This document shows, in pieces, positions 44,442-53,500 of a stretch of 64,000 nt of DNA. The translations under genes were made by a program, and so were the position numbers. The notes under the pieces were generated by a model, which worked only from the letters and a program-made list of their open reading frames with translations, did no database searches and had not been told where the DNA came from. How positions within the stretch are numbered: position 1 is the stretch's first letter; each line of letters begins with the position of its first letter. The stretch is taken from positions 558,001 through 622,000 of the forward strand of contig JAQBNH010000007.1 in NCBI GenBank assembly GCA_028288705.1, read 5' to 3'. This DNA comes from Ferruginibacter sp. (GTDB lineage Bacteria; Bacteroidota; Bacteroidia; Chitinophagales; Chitinophagaceae).

Positions 44442-44912
44442 ATGGAAACAGAAAAATTAAGTTTTATCCAGGGTAAAGCATTAAAGCTGCTGGAACAACT
44501 TTCGCCGGATGCGGTTCCGCGTTGGGGGAAAATGAATGCGCAGCAAATGGTGGAACACCTCAATGATTTTTTTCGCGTATCCATCCTCGAAATACAGTAT
44601 CCATTGGTAACGCCGGAAGAGCAATTACCAAAATATAAAGCGTTCCTCGAATCCGATAAAGAATTTCGCGAAAATACACAGGCGCCGGAAACGATCGTCG
44701 GTGCTGAACCTTCGCCCGTATTGTACGGCAGCCTCGAAGAAGCTATAGCGCATTTAAATAGCACGGTAGAAAAATTCAATAGCTTTTTCAGCAACGGAAC
44801 AGCTGTGAAAACATTGCATCCGGTTTTTGGCGACCTTGATTTCAGGGAGTGGATCCGTTTGCATCACAAACATCTGAGTCACCATCTTCGGCAGTTTGGG
44901 CTGATCGCCTGA
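44442..44912 (+). CDS. DinB/DUF1569-like protein
   Basis: 156 residues from ATG 44442; a start at 44433 would lie inside the adk terminator. It resembles the DinB-like four-helix proteins of the DUF1569 type: MNAQQMVEHLNDFFRV near 35 with a conserved His, and the C-terminal FREWIRLHHKHLSHHLRQFG with several His residues likely to bind a divalent metal. Members are metal-dependent enzymes or thiol transferases, mostly uncharacterised. It ends at the stop of the convergent Kazal gene. Confidence 0.8.
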   Translation: METEKLSFIQGKALKLLEQLSPDAVPRWGKMNAQQMVEHLNDFFRVSILEIQYPLVTPEEQLPKYKAFLESDKEFRENTQAPETIVGAEPSPVLYGSLEEAIAHLNSTVEKFNSFFSNGTAVKTLHPVFGDLDFREWIRLHHKHLSHHLRQFGLIA

Positions 44913-45125
44913 TCATTTTGAACATTCTCCTTCCGTCCAGGACTTAACCCCCGCACACCTGGCCATACAGGCATTCCCATAAGTTTTACCATCGCATCCG
45001 CATACAGGCTGATACTGTTGTGTGCACATACAATCCGCAACCGCCGGGCCTTTACAGTTGTTGTTGTCCATTCGCGTCGGCTTACATGCCGTGAAAAAAA
45101 CCAGTGCAATCAGAAGAATTTTCAT
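44913..45125 (-). CDS. Kazal-type serine protease inhibitor lipoprotein
   Basis: 70 residues. Lipobox FFTAC at about residue 14 gives a lipid-anchored protein. The mature part is one Kazal domain with six cysteines: [12 protein letters not shown], then [18 protein letters not shown] and EGEC. The signature [13 protein letters not shown] is typical. Such inhibitors block serine proteases in a substrate-like manner. A role in protecting the cell from its own or foreign secreted proteases is inference; the window also encodes exported peptidases. Confidence 0.92.
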   Translation of the reverse strand: MKILLIALVFFTACKPTRMDNNNCKGPAVADCMCTQQYQPVCGCDGKTYGNACMARCAGVKSWTEGECSK

Positions 45126-45174
45126 CTTGATATTTTTGAAACTGAATATTGCTCAAACAATATATATCATTGCT

Positions 45175-45182
45175 TAGCTTTG
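45175..45182 (+). promoter_or_regulatory. candidate -7 element of the PaaZ gene
   Basis: TAGCTTTG matches TAnnTTTG exactly, 17 bases before ATG 45200. The in-frame upstream start at 45149 would place this box inside the coding region, so 45200 is preferred. Confidence 0.5.
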
Positions 45183-45199
45183 TTACCCAAACAAAAATT

Positions 45200-47281
45200 A
45201 TGCAGAAATTAGGTAACTATATCACCGGCGATTGGATTGAGGGAGATGGCACCGGCCAGGTTTTATTGAACGCTGTAAACGGGGAAACAATTGCTGCAGC
45301 TACATCTGAAGGGATAGATTTTAAATCAGTTTTACAATATGCCCGCGAAACTGGGAACCGCGCCCTGCGGAAAATGACCTTCCAGGAAAGAGGCCGGATG
45401 TTACGGGCATTAGCGCTTCACCTGATGGAGCATAAAGAAAAATTTTACCGGATCAGTTATCAATCCGGAGCAACGCGGATAGACAGCTGGATAGATATCG
45501 AAGGCGGAATCGGAAATTTATTTTCCAACGCATCGCTTCGCCGCAAATTACCCGACGAAATGTTTTGCCTGGATGGCGACCCGATCGCACTCAGCAAAGG
45601 CAATACTTTTATGGGCCATCATATCCTTGTTCCAAAAGAAGGGGTCGCGGTACATATCAATGCCTATAATTTTCCGGTATGGGGCATGCTGGAAAAAATC
45701 GCCGTGAATTTATTGGCAGGAATGCCAGCGGTGGTTAAACCTGCAACTGTCACTTCATATCTAACAGAAGCCGTTGTAAGGGAGATCGTCGCATCAGGCA
45801 TCTTACCAAAAGGCGCATTGCAACTGATTTGCGGCAGCGCGGGCGATATGCTTTCGCATGTGGGATCACAGGACGTAGTGACATTTACCGGTTCGGCTTA
45901 TACAGGGCTGAAACTGAAATCGCATCCAAATATTTTAAGCGAAGCAGTGCCTTTCAATATGGAAGCAGATTCACTTAATTGTATTGTGCTTGGCAATGAC
46001 GTGGAGCCGGGAATGCCGGAATGGGATCTTTTTATTAAAGAAGTAAAGAAAGAAATGACCGTAAAGGCCGGGCAAAAGTGTACGGCAGTGCGCCGCATAT
46101 TTGTTCCTGAAAATAAAATGGAAGATATATCACGCGCCATCGCGAATGAACTGGACAAAACGGTCATCGGTAATCCATTGAATGAAAAGGTACGCATGGG
46201 AGCACTGGCTGGTCATGGTCAGAAGGCTGAAGTGTTGGCGCAGGTTCAAAAATTATTAGCTGCATCACAAATTATCTATGGCTCACTTGATAGCGTCTCC
46301 GTCTTAGATGCTGATGCCGCAAAAGGTGCTTTTATCAGCCCGTTACTCTTGTTAAATACGCAACCATTCTCGGCTGATGCCTCTCATAACGTAGAAGCTT
46401 TCGGCCCGGTGAGTACGCTCATGCCATACAAAAACATGGACGAAGCGATTGAATTGAGCAAAATGGGCAAAGGCAGTTTATGTTCAACGATCGTCACTGC
46501 TGCTCCTGATATTGCCCGCGAATATGTTTTATCAGCAGCAACCCACCATGGAAGAATTTTGGTATTGAACCAGGATTGCGCGAAGGAAAGTACGGGCCAT
46601 GGTTCACCATTACCGTTGCTTGTTCATGGCGGCCCGGGGCGCGCCGGCGGCGGGGAAGAAATGGGCGGACTCAGGGGCATCCGGCATTACCTGCAACGCA
46701 CCGCAATCCAGGGTTCACCCACAATGCTAACGGCGATCAGCAATGTTTACCAACCACATGCGAAAGGAAATATTACGGATGTTCATCCATTTAAAAAATA
46801 TTTTGAAGAGCTCGCGATTGGAGATCAGCTCATCACCGAGAAACGATTGATCAACAGCGAAGACATTGACAAATTTGCTTTGTTAAGCGGCGACCAATTT
46901 TATGCGCATTTAAAAGAAACTGATTTCAACGGCACTATGTTTGAACAACAGGTAGCACATGGTTATTTTATCATGAGTGCGGCAGCCGGTTTGTTTGTAG
47001 ATAGTTTTGACAAGAACCCGGTGCTGCTTAATTATGGTATCGACGAATTACGTTTTACAAAACCTGTGTATCCCGGTAATTCCATATATATCCGTTTTAC
47101 CTGCAAAGAAAAAACGGCGCAGGAATTAAAAGAAGTGAATCCTGACGTAGCATTTGTAAAAGGACAGGACATCCCGAAAGGAATTGTAAAATGGTATGTG
47201 GAGATTTTTGATGAAACTGATGAGATTACCGGCGTAGCAACGATTTTAACGATGGTGCAAATGAAAAAAAATAACATTTAA
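45200..47281 (+). CDS. paaZ: PaaZ-type bifunctional ring-opening protein (aldehyde dehydrogenase plus MaoC hydratase)
   Basis: 693 residues, the full length of PaaZ. The N-terminal aldehyde dehydrogenase (about 1-520) has the general base E255 (MEADSLN) and nucleophile C294 (GQKCTAV). The C-terminal MaoC-like hydratase starts with the KKYFEELAIGDQ stretch, about 535, and carries SGDQFYAHLKETDFN and the hydratase loop VAHGYFIMSAAAG. In phenylacetate degradation the protein hydrolyses the oxepin-CoA ring and oxidises the resulting aldehyde. The downstream enoyl-CoA hydratase gene starts 11 bases on, a likely operon. paaABCDE, paaK and paaJ are not in the window, so the pathway must be completed elsewhere. 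Confidence 0.95.
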   Translation: MQKLGNYITGDWIEGDGTGQVLLNAVNGETIAAATSEGIDFKSVLQYARETGNRALRKMTFQERGRMLRALALHLMEHKEKFYRISYQSGATRIDSWIDIEGGIGNLFSNASLRRKLPDEMFCLDGDPIALSKGNTFMGHHILVPKEGVAVHINAYNFPVWGMLEKIAVNLLAGMPAVVKPATVTSYLTEAVVREIVASGILPKGALQLICGSAGDMLSHVGSQDVVTFTGSAYTGLKLKSHPNILSEAVPFNMEADSLNCIVLGNDVEPGMPEWDLFIKEVKKEMTVKAGQKCTAVRRIFVPENKMEDISRAIANELDKTVIGNPLNEKVRMGALAGHGQKAEVLAQVQKLLAASQIIYGSLDSVSVLDADAAKGAFISPLLLLNTQPFSADASHNVEAFGPVSTLMPYKNMDEAIELSKMGKGSLCSTIVTAAPDIAREYVLSAATHHGRILVLNQDCAKESTGHGSPLPLLVHGGPGRAGGGEEMGGLRGIRHYLQRTAIQGSPTMLTAISNVYQPHAKGNITDVHPFKKYFEELAIGDQLITEKRLINSEDIDKFALLSGDQFYAHLKETDFNGTMFEQQVAHGYFIMSAAAGLFVDSFDKNPVLLNYGIDELRFTKPVYPGNSIYIRFTCKEKTAQELKEVNPDVAFVKGQDIPKGIVKWYVEIFDETDEITGVATILTMVQMKKNNI

Positions 47282-47292
47282 ACTTTAATGAT

Positions 47293-48066
47293 ATGACGCA
47301 AATACAGGCAGGCTATGTTAATTCCGAGACACATAATGGGATTACAACGATAGAATTTTATCATCCTCAAAGCAATTCGTTGCCAGCAAAAATTCTGGCA
47401 GAGCTAACCAAGGAAATTCATTTTGCCGGAACGCATGATGAAACAAAAGTGATCATTCTGAAGAGTGCCGGCGAAAAGACATTTTGTGCGGGAGCTTCTT
47501 TCGATGAATTATTAACGATCAAAACTGAAGCAGAGGGTATCAATTTCTTCAGCGGCTTTGCAAACGTAATTAATGCCATGAGAAAATGTCCGAAACTCAT
47601 CATCGCCCGGATTCATGGTAAAGCAGTTGGGGGAGGTGTTGGTGTGGCCGCGGCAGCTGACTACGCCATCGCTTCTGAAATGGCAGACATCCGTTTAAGT
47701 GAGTTGGCTGTCGGCATCGGGCCATTCGTAGTGGGGCCTGCAGTAGAACGAAAAATTGGCGTTGCCGCGTTCAGTGCGCTGGCCATCGACGCCACCATGT
47801 GGCGCAATAGCGACTGGGGTAAAAAGAAAGGCTTGTTTGCAGAAGTACATGAAAGCATCGAAAACATGGATGAATCCATTCAGCGACTTGCAAAAACCCT
47901 GGCGCATTCAAGTCCGAAAGCCATGGCGGAACTGAAAAACGTTTTCTGGAAAGGAACTGAACATTGGGATAAACTGTTACCGGAACGTGCGGCGATCAGC
48001 GGGCGGTTAATCCTGAGCGAATTCTCCCGCGAAGCGATTAACAAATTCAAAGTAAAACAGCATTAA
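47293..48066 (+). CDS. enoyl-CoA hydratase/isomerase family protein
   Basis: 257 residues, normal length for the crotonase superfamily. EKTFCAGASFDEL (oxyanion hole loop 1, about 65) and IHGKAVGGGVGVAAAADYAIAS, seen as HGKAVGGGVG and AAADYAIAS, give the CoA-thioester-binding fold. RLSELAVGIGPFVVGPAVERKIG carries a Glu where the catalytic acid usually lies. It probably hydrates or isomerises an intermediate of the same phenylacetyl-CoA-type pathway as its PaaZ neighbour. Exact role among PaaF and PaaG types cannot be set. It ends in a terminator shared with the next convergent gene. Confidence 0.9.
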   Translation: MTQIQAGYVNSETHNGITTIEFYHPQSNSLPAKILAELTKEIHFAGTHDETKVIILKSAGEKTFCAGASFDELLTIKTEAEGINFFSGFANVINAMRKCPKLIIARIHGKAVGGGVGVAAAADYAIASEMADIRLSELAVGIGPFVVGPAVERKIGVAAFSALAIDATMWRNSDWGKKKGLFAEVHESIENMDESIQRLAKTLAHSSPKAMAELKNVFWKGTEHWDKLLPERAAISGRLILSEFSREAINKFKVKQH

Positions 48067-48071
48067 AAAAG

Positions 48072-48095
48072 AAACCCCGGTAAATCCGGGGTTTT
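48072..48095. terminator. bidirectional terminator, enoyl-CoA hydratase / PNPOx genes
   Basis: 9-bp stem AAACCCCGG / CCGGGGTTT with a 5-base loop between convergent genes. Confidence 0.88.
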
Positions 48096-48154
48096 ATATT
48101 CACTTTTTGCCTAAAATTCTTCTGTTGAATCGTTATCCAATATATCTGTCGTTG

Positions 48155-48631
48155 TTAGTTGAAATCGTATACGCGATGTGATGGCGTATAAAAAAGGTTT
48201 TGAAAGGCGCCGCGCAATTTCTCTTTCCAGGAGATCATCGGCGTGGTTTTGTTTTCAAAATATTCTGCCTGCATAATCTTCATTTTAACCAGGACCAATC
48301 GACCTGCAGTACTCCTGCTGTAATTGCTCATTAGTAAAAAATCTTCAGCGTCGTCTTCAACGATCGTTGCTTTACCACTAACCTGGATACGGCAATCCGT
48401 GCCTTTTTTATAAAAATCCAGGTAGGCATAAAAAGAACGTTCAATAGACTTTGCGTAATCGCCCGCACATGACGTGAAAAACCAAAGGTGGCCGTCATCT
48501 TCAACTTTGAGTGTCTGGATAATGTTATTCGGAAGTTGCAGTTCAGAATTGATCTCTGATTTAAACAACGCAACTTTTATTTGCTTGATCTTTTCTTGTA
48601 AGAAGCTGAGGTTTTCGTCGTGAAACTGCAT
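48155..48631 (-). CDS. pyridoxamine 5'-phosphate oxidase-fold protein (general stress protein 26 type)
   Basis: 158 residues. It is a split beta-barrel flavin-binding family member: the DGHLWFFTSCAGDYAKSIE segment (about 50-70), YLDFYKKGTDCRIQVSGKATIVED, seen as RIQVSGKATIVED, and a C-terminal EYFENKTTPMISWKEK. General stress protein 26-like proteins bind FMN or F420; their reaction is usually unknown. A paralogue of the same type lies at 62429. Monocistronic. Confidence 0.88.
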   Translation of the reverse strand: MQFHDENLSFLQEKIKQIKVALFKSEINSELQLPNNIIQTLKVEDDGHLWFFTSCAGDYAKSIERSFYAYLDFYKKGTDCRIQVSGKATIVEDDAEDFLLMSNYSRSTAGRLVLVKMKIMQAEYFENKTTPMISWKEKLRGAFQNLFYTPSHRVYDFN

Positions 48632-48869
48632 AACGTGTGATTTAAGGTTGTTACTAAAAATTCAAAGGACGTACCAATTCATCCCGAACTAGGCTTATCG
48701 TCTAAAACCCTTTGTTTATGCAGGTTTCCTGTGTGTTTAGTGGAACTAATTCCTCATCCTGTGTAGGAAAGTTGTGTATCAGCAAAAATTCATCGGGAAT
48801 TTATCGGGCATAAAACTTTCATTACAAAAGCAAACCACATCCATCCATCAAACCTTAACGCCGGGCTAT

Positions 48870-49967
48870 ATGACAGAGAAAGAAACTGCTGACGTATTAG
48901 AAGCGCTTCCAAAAGCGAAACTGAAAAAGATTATCAATGACCCCGTTAAGACGGCGGAAGCAGTAAACCTGGTTTATGTAACTGATACTATTCCCGGGAT
49001 CCTGCGTAAACGGTCCGGGAAAAGTTTTGCTTATATATATGACGACAAAAAAGTAAAGGCACAGGAAGAAATGGATCGGATCAAAAAGCTGGTGATACCA
49101 CCGGCCTGGGAGAATGTGTGGATTTGCGCACTGGAAAACGGTCACCTGCAGGCAACAGGCCTGGATGTGAAGAAGAGAAAACAGTACCGCTATCACCCCG
49201 CCTGGAATGCTTTGCGTAACCATACCAAGTTTTACCGGATGATCCGGTTTGGAGAATTACTGCCAACGATCCGGCTACAATTAGAAAAAGACATCTCCCA
49301 ACCCGGGCTTCCGCAAACGAAAATTCTTGCGGCAATCGTCAGCCTTATGGAACGCACGAATATCCGTGTCGGAAATAATATTTATGAAAAATTGTACGGA
49401 TCGTTCGGGCTCACGACGTTAAAAGATAAGCACGTTGACATCAAAGGAAGCACGGTTAAATTTTCTTTCCGCGGAAAAAAAGGCGTGCAACATGATATCA
49501 GTTTGAAGAATAAAAAACTCGCGGGCATCGTACAAAAATGCAAAGACATTCCGGGTAAAGAATTGTTTCAATATTATGATGACAATGGTCAACGCCACGC
49601 AATCGATTCGGGAATGGTGAATGATTATATTAAGAATATTTGCGGCGAAGATTTTACTGCAAAAGATTTTCGCACATGGGCAGGAACAGTGAATGCATTT
49701 TTAGCATTTAAGGAAATGGGGCTTGCAGAAACAGATGCCGATTCCAAAAAAAATGTTGTTGCCGCGTTAGATAAGGTGGCAGAAAATTTAGGAAATACGC
49801 GAACGGTTTGTAAAAAATATTATGTGCATCCGCTGATCATTTCTTTATATGAAAATAAGAACATTGAAAAATATTTCGCCCAACTGGATAAAATTGAAGT
49901 GAATGATAATGCTGCAGATCTTACGGCGGATGAAAAAATTATCATGAAGATTTTAGGTGGAAATTGA
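48870..49967 (+). CDS. type IB DNA topoisomerase (poxvirus-like, bacterial)
   Basis: 365 residues from ATG 48870. The frame is open to a start at 48774, but the family begins near here. An N-terminal domain with GKSFAYIYDDKKV, VIPPAWENVWIC, ATGLDVKKRKQYRYHPAW is followed by the catalytic domain: MERTNIRVGNNIYEKLYGSFGLTTL, seen as ERTNIRVGN, FRGKKGVQHDI (Lys), FRTWAGTVNAFLA (Arg), and KKYYVHPLI with the nucleophile Tyr318. It relaxes supercoils of both signs by a 3'-phosphotyrosine link, independent of ATP. Bacterial members are non-essential accessory topoisomerases. A terminator follows. Confidence 0.94.
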   Translation: MTEKETADVLEALPKAKLKKIINDPVKTAEAVNLVYVTDTIPGILRKRSGKSFAYIYDDKKVKAQEEMDRIKKLVIPPAWENVWICALENGHLQATGLDVKKRKQYRYHPAWNALRNHTKFYRMIRFGELLPTIRLQLEKDISQPGLPQTKILAAIVSLMERTNIRVGNNIYEKLYGSFGLTTLKDKHVDIKGSTVKFSFRGKKGVQHDISLKNKKLAGIVQKCKDIPGKELFQYYDDNGQRHAIDSGMVNDYIKNICGEDFTAKDFRTWAGTVNAFLAFKEMGLAETDADSKKNVVAALDKVAENLGNTRTVCKKYYVHPLIISLYENKNIEKYFAQLDKIEVNDNAADLTADEKIIMKILGGN

Positions 49968-50021
49968 TTTAATAAACGAGACCAAGAAATCTGATATTTT
50001 TGATGCATATTTTTCTTTTTT

Positions 50022-50047
50022 AAGGCTGATATTTTCAGCCTTTTTTT
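50022..50047 (+). terminator. intrinsic terminator of the topoisomerase IB gene
   Basis: 8-bp stem AAGGCTGA / TCAGCCTT with a 5-base loop and a T-rich tail, 55 bases past the stop. Confidence 0.82.
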
Positions 50048-50501
50048 GTTGATTTTTCCGCGGCTTATTTGTATGGCCAAAGCAACAATTCTGTTCCTGA
50101 TTTTCCGGACAGAAATGGGCTTTTCTTATCAACGGAAAAACGTTTAAAGACCTTAAGGAACAAAGGCGATCAACTGCAAGATTCCGCCTGTAAAAATTGT
50201 TTTACATCTTTTTATTTTCAGGCAAAATTTCCAGAGATAAAGAATGGGGAGAAGGCATTAACTTCAATTCCAAATGCCTGGGTGAACAAGTGTTGCAGAT
50301 TGATCCCGGTAGTTTCTTCGAGACGGCCCCTTACACCGCTGGGGAATATGTTCTACAGGAACAATTATCCTTAAGTTTCTTTCTAAAGGAAATCCGCTGC
50401 GGTAAAGGGGTCAAAAAAGGCATAGATATTTCTTATATTAGGAATGGCTAACAGGTTGACCACAAGTTGGATGTGCCAAAGTAACCGTTTCTTTTTTCTT
50501 C
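50048..50501. other. gene-free region upstream of tamB
   Basis: About 450 bases with two overlapping frames (101 codons at 50069, 84 codons at 50197). Neither has a signal peptide, motif or family resemblance, and their starts lie next to the topoisomerase terminator. I read the region as the leader and promoter zone of the tamB operon but find no clean TTTG-N19-TAnnTTTG match. Confidence 0.45.
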
Positions 50502-53500
50502 ATGACAAACAACAAGCAAATTTTTAGAAAGATCTGGAGGGTTTTCCTCTATCTTCTGCTGGGCGTATTTACGATCCTGCTGCTTGCTTTTGCATTCATT
50601 TATACCAATGCCGGAAAGCGTGTTGTGCGCAATCGTGTTCAGTCATATTTAGAAAATAAACTGCATACAAAAGTCAGCATCGGTGCCGTAGATTATAGCC
50701 TTCCACAATGGCTCGAAATCAAGCGTGTTTACATCGAAGATCAGCAACACGATACATTGATTTACGGAGAGGAATTATCAGCAGATTTGAACATGATAAA
50801 ATTGCTCAGCGGCAACACCGATATTCAAAAACTTTATTTCAAAAATATTCTCATAAATGTTCACCGCCCCGAGACAGATACAACATTCAATTATGAATTT
50901 ATTGTAAATGCATTCGCCGGAAATAAATCAACAACTGCTATCCCGGATACTGCTGCGTTGAAACTTACACTCGACCGGTTGATCTTCGATAATGTTGCAC
51001 TGCGATTCAAAGATGAATATGGCGGAAGCAATTTTATTGCACGGATCAAAGGACTCGATGCCACACTGAATAAATTTCAACCAGACCGATCTAATTTCGG
51101 GATCAATGATTTTGCTGCGAACGAAATTGATTTTTTCATGAACACTTACAAAGAGTCTGTTCTTGATTCTATCATCGCCGTTACGCCAGATACCATTGCT
51201 GCAAAAAAGACTTATGGCCTTTATATCACGGCCGGGCATTTTAATGTAAAAAAAGTAAACGTAACGGTTGATAATAAAGTAAGCGGATTGTATTATGCCA
51301 ACCGTGTAACAAAACTCGGCCTTAGCAATGTGTTGTTTAATCTGGATCAGTCGATTGCAATTGCTGACTCCCTTGTGCTCGACAGTTCTTTCGTTCAATT
51401 TAAACAGCCTAAAAAGAGAAATGAGATTTCGGCCATCGATACGACTGTTGCACCGCCATGGTTGATCCAGGTGAAGCAATTAAATATCGGGAGCTCGCAA
51501 TTACAATATGATGACGCCAATAAGCCTGCTGCCGGCGGGTTAGATTTTGCTCATTTCAATGCGAGTAACCTAAATGTGAATATTCACAACTTTATTTATT
51601 CGGCAGATAGCACGGCGGCCCAGGTGAGCCAATTCTCATTTGCTGACGCAAGCGGTTTCCAACTGGACAGCACTCACCTGAATTTCCTTTTTACGGATAC
51701 GATTCTTTCAGCAAAAGAACTCTACGTAAAAACACCGCATACTTTGTTACAGGATGCCATCGAGATCAGGTATGATAGCCTTTCCGCTATGACGCTTCAT
51801 CCCCAGAACAGTTTAGTGTCTGCCAACTTCAGCAAATCGGTGATCGCCTTTAATGACCTTTACCTGTTGATGCCCTCTCTTAAAAAAACCTTCGCCCCGG
51901 CGTCCTTTGCCAACAACACGATTAGTTTTAATACAGAATTGCGTGGGAACCTGCAACGGCTTTACCTCCCATATCTTCAATTAAGTGGTTTGTCTGGCAG
52001 CAGCATCACCGGGCGCGGTACCTTATATAACTTAACGGATCCGAATCGCCTGGCTTATGACCTATATATAGATAAGAGCATCATTACTAAAAAGGACCTA
52101 TTAAAATTCGTTCCGGCGGCCAACCAGGAAGCGCTGGCAAAACTACCGGCTATATTTAACCTGAGCGGACATTTCACCGGCGACAAGAATAACCTTGTGG
52201 CAGATGTGAACACGAGCGCCAAAGACATCAGCTTCAATGGCAGGATCGCCCTGAACAATATCTCAAACCCAGCCGCACTTAAATATGACCTTGCGGTGAA
52301 GAATGCCATCTTTGACCGCAACTTCATCCTGGGATTTGTGCCTGCAGGCTCACTGCCGCCACAGATTGAATTGCCGCAAAAAATTTCTGCATCAGGAAAA
52401 TTTAAAGGAAGTGTGAACGATTTTGTTGCCGACCTGAAATTGAATGGCAGTTATGGTCCGGCTACCGTAAAAGGTTTCATGCGGAATATGAAGAACCCCG
52501 AAGCGGCGGTGTACGACTTATATATAACGACTCCAGGATTCAATATCGGCCGGTTACTGAAACAGGATACCGTCCTTGGAATGGTAAGTGGCAATTTTAA
52601 GGCAAAAGGAACCGGCTTTAATTATAAGACGATGCGCTCGGCAATCACAGCAGATATCGCCGCCCTGCAGTTTAACAAGTATAATTACCACAATGCAAGA
52701 TTAGATGCTGATTTTAACCGGGGATTGATTTCCAGCGAAGGACAAATCAAAGACAGCAGCCTGCGCCTTATATATAATCTAACAGCAAATGTCCGTGACC
52801 AATATCCGACGATTGATGCCATGATAGACGTAGATACTGCGCAATTACAAAAATTACATTTATATAATGACACGCTGAATTTTTCCACGAAGGCAAATAT
52901 CAAATCAAACAGCACAAGGCCACGCAGCCTGGATATCAATGCGCTACTTGATAACACGAAGCTGCAGTTAAGCAGTGGTAAATATGTACTCGATACTGTT
53001 AGTCTTGTTGCGACCTCATTGAACGGCGTCGATGATATTAATTTCCGCGCTCCTTTTGCCCAGGTTCATGCAAACGGTGCATTTGATTATGACAAAGTTG
53101 GCCCTTCAATTCTGCAGTATATCAACAATTATTACAGCCTTACAAAAACAAAACATGTAGCGAACATTCCTGATCAGCAGATGACCATTGATGGCTTAAT
53201 TAAATATAGCCCGATTGTCACCGGTATTATTCCAGGACTTGAGTGTTATGACGACATCAGTTTCCGCGGAAATTACAGATCTGCAGATACAGACAGCGCC
53301 TTGAGTTTCATCGCGAACCTGCCACACCTGAAATATACCAGTTACGATATTGCAAATGGGAAAGTAAATATCGCTTCAAGAAATGAGCGCATCAATTACG
53401 ACCTTGGATTTGATACACTCCACTACCTGAAAAATACATTTTACGGCACCACAATTAATGGTGCGGCTGCCAACGACAGCCTGGTAATCCGCGCACTCAC

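Noticed and set aside
50069-50451. Overlapping frames of 101 and 84 codons upstream of tamB
   Set aside because: No recognisable motif or family and no plausible start signals. Kept only as a gene-free region.
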